DNA from: Trogon surrucura
Taxonomy: Eukaryota > Chordata > Aves > Trogoniformes > Trogonidae
Reading direction: 5' to 3'
DNA length: 64,000 nt
Assembly: GCA_020746105.1 (NCBI GenBank)
Contig: CM036636.1
Location: forward strand, 2,790,001 to 2,854,000
A model generated the notes under the pieces. It was not told the origin of the DNA and made no database searches. It was given only the letters and a program-made list of their open reading frames with translations. Positions 1-10,311 of the stretch are shown piece by piece. Position 1 is the first letter of the stretch, and each line of letters begins with the position of its first letter. Made by a program: the position numbers and the translations under genes.

Positions 1-195
1 GAGCCCCGCGGGCCCCGCGCCAGGCTCAGCTCGGCGGCCAGTGCCCGGCTCATGCGGGTGGTGGTGACCCTCACGCCCTGGGCAGCCTGTGCCGCCCGGC
101 TCAGCGATCGGTTCAGCTCCTCCAGCTCCTCCAGGTCCAGGCTGAGGCAGCGCCGGGGGGGCAGCAGTGGGGGGCCGGGGGGGATGCTCCGCCTG
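1..195 (-). CDS. AKNA: AKNA last exon, truncated at window edge
   Basis: The frame set by exon 20 gives RSIPPGPPLLPPRRCLSLDL, then EELEELNRSLSRAAQAAQGV, RVTTTRMSRALAAELSLARG, PRG. It aligns with the human C-terminus (SIQLDLGDLEELNKALSRAV, LRGSCLF), so only a few codons and the stop lie outside. The acceptor is placed at 195 or 192 (tandem CAGCAG), about 37 bases after a good branch point CCTGACC at about 230-236. Confidence 0.85.
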
Positions 196-3100
196 CTGGT
201 GCCCCGCGGCGGGATGGAGGGGGACCCCGGTCAGGGCTGGGGCTGAGGTAGGTACTGCAGGGGACCAGTAGCTGGGAAGAAGGGGACATGGGCTCGGTCA
301 GGGCTTCCCTGGACTCTGTGCCTCCACTCTGACTTCTTCTTCACCCCTTGCCCTCACCTCATCCACCCCCAGCACCTCAGATCCCCCCTCCACCCACCCA
401 AAGGTGCTCGGGGGGGTTCTCAGCCGGCTGCTGCCCAGGTTCTGTGGGCGAACCAGGGGGTCCCTGGGGTGGCTCAGGCCCCCTGAGTTCACCCTCCAAC
501 CCCCAGGAGATGCTGACCAACCCCCCCGGACCCCACCCGCCACCGCCGAGCATCCTTACAGCACGGAGGGCACATAAGGCACGAGGGGGATGGGCGCCAG
601 GCAGCTGATGGCCGTGGGGGCACCGGGCCCGGTGGCCAAGTACCAAAGTCCAGGTTCTGGCTTCTCGGCTCGAGGACCAAGGTGGGAGCCTGGGGGGGGC
701 TGTGCCACCAGGGACAGGCTCTGCTGCAGGGAGGAAGGTGGTTAGATGTTCCCGGGGTGTTAGATGTCCCCGGAAGGGGTGCAGCAAGCATCACCCCAGG
801 GTGAGCCCCCACTGCTGGGTGGGAACATCTGCAGGGAGTGGATGGCAGCACTGCTGGCCATCCCTTCTGTCCCCAAGCAGTGTGCTGGGGCTCCAAGGGT
901 TGTTCCCTGTCCCCCGCCTCGGTGCCCACGCAGGTCACCCACCGTGTGTGGCTCTGTCCCTGTCGCCGGGCGCAGGGGCACCCATAGGTGCCCGGCAAGC
1001 GGGGCAGCGCGTCCGCCTTGGGGTGCTGTGCCGGGGTTGTCTCGCCGCATCGTCTGCCCAGAAGCTTGCTGCAGGTAATGAATTAAAAGCCATCAGCAGC
1101 AACTCGTTAGGGAAGGCCAGAAGGGGCCAGGGGCTGCTCCTGGTGCCACTCACCCGATGGCGCTGTGCACCCGTGGCACCGGGGGCACCCCGGGGTGCCT
1201 GGCTTCTCTCGGGGTGCCGTGGCGGTGCGCGGTGTCCCTGCTCGGTACCGTGTCCCTGTCAAAACCTGGCGTGAGTGCAGCCGGCGACCCCAACGTGGGG
1301 GTGGCACCGACTGGCACTAGCACCCACCTGTGTACTGTCCCTGGAACGTCACCATGCCCGGGGGGCTCCCAGGGCTCTTCTGTGGGGAGGGGGTGGCCCG
1401 GGGCCCTGCAGGCGAGGGGTCCGACTCGGAGGAGAGGGAAGGGGGGTGGGATCCCGGGTGAGCTGCAGAATCGGCCTGGGGCTGAGCGCTGCTGGGCTCC
1501 ACGAGGTCAGCAGGACCCGCCTGGTCCCCGCAGTCCCACCGGCACCCTGCTCCATTTGGGGAAGATGAGGGGAGGAGCGTGTCCCCGCTGTCCCCAACTC
1601 CACCCCAACCCCCCGACACCCACTCACCGAGGTCCAGCTCCGGTCTGTCCCGCGGCAGCGATGCTGACCTTCCCCTCCTCGTTGGGGCCACACCAGGGGC
1701 TGCCCTGCCCCGCAGCGGGGGTCTCGGCTCCCTGCAGAGGGGACAGAGCTGCTGTCATCACCCAGACGCCCTCCAGGCACCCCCCAAGCCCAACCTCTCC
1801 TTGGTCACAGCCAAAGCAGGACACGCTGGGGCTCGAGGTGCCCTGTACCCACAGGACATGGTGCTGCCCCAACCAAGGGTGGCTGCTGCCACCCCCACCC
1901 CTCCCCAGGTCCGTCCTGTCACCTACCCTGAGGGAGCCGTGTCCTTGGGGGATGATGCTGTGCCAGCCACCGGCTGCCTCCTGCCCGGGGGGGCACGTAG
2001 GGGGGCTTTTCCCTGGGGGTAGCTGCGGGAGCGGCGCAGGCTCTCCTCCAGCCTCCGACGCAGCCGCCACACCTCGTCCTGCAGCGCCCGGATGGCCCGG
2101 CTGCCGAGGGACAGATGCCACGGTGAGGGACACCGGCAGCCAGCAAGGCTCCCAGCGGTGCTGTGGCTGCCATGGAGGGGGGACAACCACCTCATCCTCC
2201 CTGGACCCTGTGCCCGCCCCCTTCCCCACCAGCCAGGATCCAGTTGCTCATGGTGTGATGCTCCCCAAAACCAAGCCTGGGGCTTTGTCTGGGCTGGGGT
2301 CCGACTTGAGCCAGCCCACACGTGTCATGAGTTTCCAGGGCTCAGCCTCAGCTAGGTCCTGGCTCCCCAAGAGGGGAAAACTTGCTGCTGCCCAGCAGAA
2401 GATGCTGGTACATTTGGGACTTTGCTTGGGGTGGTCCCTCAATCACCCGTGGGGGAAGTTTTGCCCGGTTTAGGGGGTACAGAGACACTCACTCGCGCTC
2501 CAGACGGGAGCCCAGCAGGTCGCAGTGAGCTGCGTCGAGGGATGGCAGGTCAGGGGACATCGGGGAGGGGGATGTTGTTTCGGGGGATGGTGGGGGGCTG
2601 GCTGGGCCCCTGGCCGTGGCGGGGGGGGTGGCTGCCAGTGCTGGGGCAACTCCTGCCTTCTGCCTCCGAGTCCGTGTGAGCTGGGGAGGAGCAGAGGGGG
2701 CAGAGTGAGCCAAAGATTGGCAGTGTGGGACGTGGGGGGGATGTGTGTGTCCCAGGATAGACCCAGGAGAGCAGAGTCAGCAGGGGGAGACACCCCCACG
2801 CCACCACCTGGGGCAGCTGCAGAGCCAGGACCTCCCCCCAAATCTCCCTCCTTGGGGACCCGTCCCCTCCCCGAAACGCTGCTGCCTACTCACCATCGGG
2901 TTCCGCCTCGCTGCCTGCGCTCTCGGCCCAGCGAGGGGGGGAGCTGCTCTGTGACAGGGTGCTGGGGGGCAGGCGGGGCCCCGCTGCATCCCCCTGCCCA
3001 CCCGCGGGGTAGATGCCCACCGGCGCTGTCCTGGAGGGAAGCTGGGTCACCTCTCTCTTCCGCAGAGGACGGAGGGTCGCAGGAATGGGGACGGAGGGTC

Positions 3101-6100
3101 CCAGGGAGCTGGGGGTCCTGGGGAAGGGATGGAACATGTGGGCAGCCCACACAGCTCATGCATGGCCATGGACCACCCTGCACATCTCCACTCCCCGCCC
3201 CCAGCACCCTGACCCGGCTGCCCACACCCTCATCACCTCACCCCCCATCCCTGCTCCCCTTCAATGCCCCAAATCCCCCTGGACAGAGCCCATGTCCCAC
3301 ATCCCCACCCCGGGGCAAGGACAGGGACCCTGAGCCGTACCTGGTGCCGGGGGGCTGGTGCTCAGGGGTGTGCGTAGGGGGTGACACCCTGCTGGCCTCG
3401 GAGCCCACGAAGCCGCTGTCTGTCTCTGGGGACACGATCCGCTGCCCCTGCAGATGCATTGGGGAGAGCAGGAGTGGTGCTGACCATCCCTAGGACCCCT
3501 CCCAGCAGGGTCTGGGGGGTGGTGGCCAGTGGGGACCTGCAGTCCCAGGGGACTCACCTTGCGGGGTCGGTGCTGGGCGATGGTGCTGCTGTGGTGGGAC
3601 AGGGGTGCCCGCGGTGGCTCAGGGAGCTCCAGGGAGGACTCAGCTGTGGCTGGTGGCTCCTCTGCAGTGGCAGGAGACAGGCAGCCCCGTGCCTCCTGTG
3701 GCCATAGAGGGTCCCCAGGGGGCAACGCCATGGCTCTCCTCTTTGTGGGGTGCCTGCAGGGAAGGAAGGAGCATGATCAATGGGGCAGAGCAACCCCGAA
3801 TATAGGGAAATGCTCTGGTGCAGCCAGCTCCACCATGCAGGCTGTTAACTCTGAAGCCTATCGATGCCAACCTGAGACATGACATCAAACCTCCCACTCC
3901 CCCTGTCTGGATTACTTATCTTCCCACAACACTTACAATGGGGAGGTCGCAAGGTTGGTCCCTTCTTCTTGTGACCGCGTCCTGCAGGGGACCTCGCTGG
4001 CACCTCCATCCCCTTCTCCTGGTCCATCCACCTCCTCTTGGGACCTGCTCTCTGCCAGGCTCAGCTGCTCCAGGCTCAGTGACTCTGGCAAGGACTTGAA
4101 GTGCTTGTACCTGGAGGGGACCCCGCAGACAGCAAGTCAGTGTTTCTGGGGAGCCGCTTCCTGTCCGTATCCTCCCTACCCCGGCTGTGAAGGGCACTCA
4201 CTGCTCCAGCAAGTCGCTGAAATCCTCCTCCACTTGGAGCTGCTTGTGCCAGAGGGGCCGGGGCAACCCCTCCGTCACTGCTTCACTGTCTCTCGTGGTT
4301 CCCCGGGGACCCTCCATCAGCACAGGGCTCTGCAGGGCACAGCAAAAGGGGGTCACAAAAGCATGACCCCACCCCAGCACCTTTGCACCCCCTCTCCACA
4401 GCCCGCTGCAGCCTCCCCCAGCTCACCTCGGGGCGTGGGGACCGAGTGGCCGGCGGCGAGGAGGGGGCTGGTGGGGAGCAGGGCTGGGCTGTGGGCTGTG
4501 GAGGGGGCTGTCGCCTGGCCCCGGGCTCCAACTGCTCCTTCAGTTCATCCAGGCGCAGCCCCAGGTGGAAAATCTCCCCTTCCACCGCGCTGCAAGACAG
4601 GGACCCTCAGTGCCGGGGAGACACCGGACCCCGCAGCGCGTGGACTGGCAGTACCAGGGTCCGGGGCTTGATGGTGAGGAGGGCCCAGCACTTACCGGTC
4701 GGGATCAAACTCCCCCGAGCTCCCCGGGTGCTGCTGCCGGGCTTGCAGGTACGCCCGCTCCAGAGCATCCTGCGCATCCTTCAGCTTCTTCAACCTCTGC
4801 GGCACAACCACAGCAAGGTCCAGTCCTGCTCCCTGCCATCCCCCCGCCCAGCCCCGGCGCAGGGGGCCAGGAAGGGGATCACTTACCTGGAACTGCTCCT
4901 GGGCCACGGGGCTCCCCGCTTGGAGCCAGCCTTCGAAGGACTCCACCTGGATGGGGGAGAAAGGGCTGAGCCTCCCCACTGCAGCCCCTCCCTGCAGCCC
5001 CCACCCCACATTCCCCCCCACCCCCAGGGCTTGCCTGTGCCTGCAGCTTGTGGGTCTGTCCCCGCAGGGTCTGCATCAGCTGGGTCCCCGAGCAGCAGCA
5101 CGGCCCCGGGCACGTGGCGCAGACCCCCTCGGGTGGAGGGGGGCAAGGAGGCTGGGGTGATCCCCCCCGGTTTGATGATCCCGGTGCTGGAGCTGCTAGA
5201 AAACAGGAGGACGAGGCAATGATTGGACCCTCGTCCTGCAGCACTGGGCTCCTCCAAGCGCGGTGCTGAATGACCCCCAAATGCAAGCAGGAGGGTGATG
5301 AGATGGCTGGGAGAGCACGGCTGGACCCACCTCCACCCGGCGTGGCCGAGCTGAGCGCTGCCGTCGCAGCCCGCGGGATGTCGAGGGTCATCACACGGCA
5401 GCCAGTGCCCCCCATGGTGCCCACGGCCAGGCTGCGGCTTGGCTGCGGTAGGTCGGCGTAGAGGCTCACCTGCGGGCAGAGAGAGGGGATTCGGGCACCC
5501 ACCCCGCACCCTGACCCGGCCCTGTCCCCATGGGAGCAGCGGGCAGGTGGGGGCACCAGCCTTGCCTCAGTTTCCCCACCTGCGCAGCGGTGCAGGGTGG
5601 GAAGGGTGACACAGGGACACTTTTGTCCCCCATCCTGCCACCTCAGCGACATGCCCCACGGCCACCCCCTACATTTGGGGGCTAATTCTGCCCAGCCTCC
5701 TCCCCCCAGCACAGAGGGGAGCCCGCCGGGCTTAGGAGGGGCACAGCAGCTCCCGGTTTTCTTGTCAGCTCTGTGGTGGCCGCAACCCTCCCTCCCTGGG
5801 TTTGCTCAGCCACAGCTCCCCAGGGAAGAGGAAGAGGAAGGAAGACACCCCGAATAACCCTGGGGAGGGGGACCCCCCACCCCGGAGCCATCCTGGCCCT
5901 GGTCCCCACCCTGGCACCCAGGCGCAGCTGGTCGATGGTGTTCTCGGCCTCAGCGTACTTGGTCAGCAGCTTGTGGTAGTCGTCCTGCAGGGAGGGGACA
6001 CACCATGGGGTGACAGCACCCGGGGGTGACGGCACCCGGGGTGGGGATGCCCAGGGCAGGGGATGTGGCACGGAGGGAGGTGTCCCTGTGTGGGAATGAT

Positions 6101-9100
6101 GGGGATGGGGTGGGGGTGTCCCATGGGTGGGGGACAGTCTGGGGTACAGAAACCACCCCCCCCAAGCACCCAGCCTATCTGGTGCAGAGGTGACCCCCGT
6201 TTTCTCTGTGTGTGGGAGAGCTTCCCTTTCCTCCCAGGGGGCAGGAGGACATCCCAGGGGACAAGAATCCTGGGGGGGGGACACGAGCACTCCTACCCCC
6301 ACCCTTGAGAGCTGCCCACAACCCTGCCTGCTCCCTCCCTCCTCACCAGCCGCCCGCCAGGACCAGAAAGAGGTGACCAGCACCAAACCTCCCCCGCGGT
6401 GACACCTCCACTTCCCTTGCACCCGCTGGTCCCCCCCCCCCACCCTTCCCAGTAAGGCCTCTCGGGTTGAACTGGGCATTACCTGGAGCTGCTGCACCAG
6501 CTGGGTGGCTTGCCTGGGGGACCTGAACTCCTGCGGCAGTGCCGTGGCAGTGGGGGGCTGCGGGGGGACCCCCTCCCCGCTGCTCAGCAGCACCTCCCGC
6601 ACGATCTCGGCCGGGGACTTGAAGCCGATGGGGCCGCGGGGGACCCCAGGGCGGACGGGCAGGGCTCGGCCCCGCGGCGGTCGGTAGCTCTGGTTGAACT
6701 TGACCCTCGCCTCCACCTTGGAGAGGTCGGGCAGGGGGTGGTTGAGCTGCCCGCGGCCGTACCGGGTGCCTGTCCCCGAGGGGTCTCTGGCCTCCTTGCT
6801 CCCCGTGCGCCGCTGCTGGGGGCTCAGGGATGGTGACTGCCGGCCAGGCTTGGGGGGCAGCACGGTGGGTGATGCTTTCTTGGGCACCTGGGACCTGTTG
6901 TGCAGCTGGGGTGCGGGGAGGGGTTCCCCACTGGGTGCTGAGCCAGTGGTCCCAGCTGGCTGGGGCTTGGGCCTGGGCTCCACGCTGGCAGCGTCACGGA
7001 GTTTGTTGGTGGAGAGGTGCAGAGGGATGCTCCGGCTCGGGGTCCAGCCTTGACCATGCCCCTCGCTAGCATCCCTGGCTGTGCCCCAGCCCCGGTGCCG
7101 GCGGGATGGGGTGACAGGGCCAGGGCTGGCATCTGAGGTGTCACCACCATCCGTGCTGCAGCCGCGGGGCTGGCAGAGATCCCGGCCATCCCGCAGTGTC
7201 TCAGGGCTGCTGCTGGACCCTGAGCCCCACCGGCCCTCAGAGGAGAGCTCGGGGTAGGGATCCCCGTCACTCTCCACCCCCCAGGGCCCCTCGTCTGCCC
7301 CGGAGCTGCCCTGCTCCTCCTCCTCCTCCAGGTCCTGCCGCGGGTGCCAGTGACCCTCCTCCGCTGGGGACCCCTCCTCTAGGTCCTCGCCATTGCCTGC
7401 AAAACACCAGCGCCGTGGCACTGCTGCCAACCAGCCCGTGCCCCCCGGCCCCCCCGCAGCCCCCTTCGGCCCCAGCAGCCTCTGAGACACCTGGGACCCC
7501 CCACGAGGATCTTTGGGCAGCAGGAGGGGACGACTCACCCCATGGTGGGTTCCCGGCAAACTCCCCCAGGCCAATGACCCCATCTTCGTCCATCCGCCTC
7601 TCAAAGTCGTCGTCTTCCTCCTCCTCCTCCTCTCCCGCCCAGCGCGTCAGCTCTGTTTGTGTCCAGCGCAGCCATGGTGCCGGGCTGGCCATGGCCCGCG
7701 GGGACGGCGTCCCCGTCACTTGCGCCGCTTCATGGCCCGGCGGCGGTGGCGGCGGGCTGGGGACCTCCTCGCCATGAATGTAGGTCACATCATCGGCGCC
7801 GCGTCCTGGGGGGGGCTGAGGGAGAGGGAGGGATGCTCAGTGGGACACAGTGGGCTCTGTTTGAGGTGTCCACCCCCCGCTGCCAGTGCTTCTCCCGTCT
7901 CCTAGACCCTGGGGACAAAGGCAACCCCCATGATAGGGAGGGGGTGTCACCCTCAGGCCACCCCCCATCACCTTCCTGCATCCCACCAGGAAGCCAGACC
8001 TGCCACATCTCCCACAGCTATGATGGTGCCCAGAGGTCCCTGCGGGGAAGGGGAGCCCCCCCGAGCCCCCCCCAAGGGCTTTTTCCCCTCCAGAGTCACC
8101 CCAAAAAGCTTTCTCCCGCCCAGGACAGGCACCGGGGCACACCCAGCCTGATGTCAGCATCCTCTGGATGTAAGCCCAGCATGGCAGCCACAACTTAGGG
8201 ACGGTCATCGGTGCCATCATGGCACAGGACAGGAGCACCCCAAGGAACCTCCAGCTCTGGGGGGGGGGCTGACAGAGAGAGAAATCACAGCAGGGGCCCA
8301 GGACGCTCGCTCCACCAAAAAACTCAAAGCAGGAGCTCGCCCTTGCCCTGCTCCTCGGTGCGCCAGGGCTCCCAGAGAGATGCTGGATGCCGAAAATCCA
8401 ACCTCAGGGCAGGCAGCAAGAAAGCTCGCAAAGATTTTTTTCTCCCCGACACGCCCTTGGTTAGATTCAAGGCCCCCACAACCCGTTTTTGGCCACGGGG
8501 TGCTGGAGGCTGGTCCCCATCAGCCACCCTAACCCAATTCCAAAGCAAGGGGGTACACTCACCCTGTACCAGCATCCCTAGGACATCAATGTCCCCGCCA
8601 TGGGGGTGTCCCCACAGCAGCACCCCTCCGAGCACCTCAAAACCTCCCCTGCGCGCCCGGGCGGGTTTTTGCAGAAGTAGGAAACGATGCTCGGGTGCTT
8701 CCTGCAAGTTTGCAGGCAGCCGCAACGGTTTTCAACCCCGTCAGGCCCTGCGCGGCGGAGGTTGGGGGGGAGGCAAACCCTCCTTCTCACGTCGCTTTTC
8801 GTCAAAGCCTTTATTTTATTTTTTAAATTCTTTATTATTTAAACCCTGGGACCATCAGCAGCTGCAGCCTTCAAAAGACATCAGGATGGGGAGCTTCCAG
8901 GAGGGCGAACACCCCCAAAATTAAGCCATACAGCCCCAAAATTCAGCTATATAGTCGCTAAATTCAGTCATACAGCCCCAAAATTCAGCCAGGTGGACCC
9001 CTCCTTGGAAATCCGGGATATGGGCTTTGCCCATATCCCGGATTTCCAAGGAGGGGTCCACCTGACCCACACCCCGAGATGTTGCTGGAGTTCCCAGGGA

Positions 9101-10278
9101 CACCGTGGCCGTAACCAGGCACCCTGACGCGTCCTGGCGTGTCTGCAGGCAGGGAATTAATCCAGCTCGTTACTGTGTAATTAGTGGCACGCGGAGGAGA
9201 GCTTGAGCAAGCTCCCGGCTGCTAACGAAACCGCAGCGCAGTCTCTGGGGTGGCTGCGTTTAGCTGGAGGGTGCCGCGGTGATTTCAGGGTGCTGCCGGC
9301 TCGGGGTTGGGGGTGATGAGCAGCAAACCTACATACTCCAGTTGAAGTCCTTCAATGTGTTCCGAAGTCTCAGATCTGCCAATTTCCTGACTTAAATCCT
9401 GCTGTTAGTGGGGTTTTGGGGGTTATTTTCTGGCATCGATGTCCTTGGGCATCGTTTTTGCACTGGAGGCAGCTCCTGCCTGCATCCTTGGGGCTTTCAG
9501 AGCGAGGAACAAACCCGGAGCAAACCTTGAACATCCCTTAGGGTCTTGCAAATCTCCTAGGGAGTTTGCAGGAGGTTTTGTTTTCCCTGCATTCTGCCTG
9601 GGCAACTCCACTTTCAGCATCTGGAGATGCTCCAGCGCTTCTCCTGCCTCTGGGGTGCTGTCACCAGGGACCATGAGGTTGCCCATGGGATGCTTCAGGT
9701 TCTGCAGCTGCTCAACACAGCTAAAGAGCGATTTTGGCTTTAGCCCTTCTCCAAGGTGGGATGTTTCCAGCCCCACAGCCTTGCCCAGATCCTGGCCCAC
9801 AGAAGAGACACACCAAATCCCCCCTGACCCACCTCGAGCCCCGCAGCATCCCTGAGAGATGAGAAGCCCCCAACACCAGCCCTGGGGGCTCCTACCAGGG
9901 GCCGAAAGGAGCCAGTGGTTCCTTGTGTCGCAGGGCAAACAGGGTTACAACGTTCCCCACCCAGTTTTGGCAGGCTAGTGCCCACATCGTGTCTGACCCA
10001 GACACCATCAGCCGTCACCCCGACTCCGAGCAGGGGCCCCCCGGGCCGCGCTGCCCACAGCAGCCACAGTCTGCAGGATCTCCTTGCAAATCCAGCCACA
10101 TTTATCGCTTTCCCAGACAGTCTCTTTGCTGACGGTTATGGTGGTAGGAGAGAAAATTGGATTTTTATTCCCCCCTGCTTTGAGTTGCTCGCTATTATGG
10201 TAGCACAGAAAAGCTTGAAAAATGATGTGGCTATGTACTCAGGAACAACAAAAGAAATGCAAACAATTCCAAGTATAT

Positions 10279-10311
<33 letters not shown>

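Noticed and set aside
1157-2473. Long plus-strand ORF of 438 codons
   Set aside because: It is antisense to AKNA exons 15-18, proline/glycine rich because of GC content, and crosses well-supported introns. No similarity to any family recognised.
5560-5585. MIR-like string CCTCAGTTTCCCCACCTG
   Set aside because: Too short (under 25 bp) to call a SINE without flanking consensus.
8805-8842. Cluster of AATAAA-like strings on the minus strand as an AKNA gene end
   Set aside because: It lies in intron 1 upstream of all coding exons; at most an intronic poly(A) site, with no supporting context.
8990-9064. Inverted repeats as microRNA precursors
   Set aside because: The stems are perfect with tiny loops and no bulges, unlike conserved miRNA hairpins, and no known miRNA seed is recognised. 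Small-RNA data would be needed.
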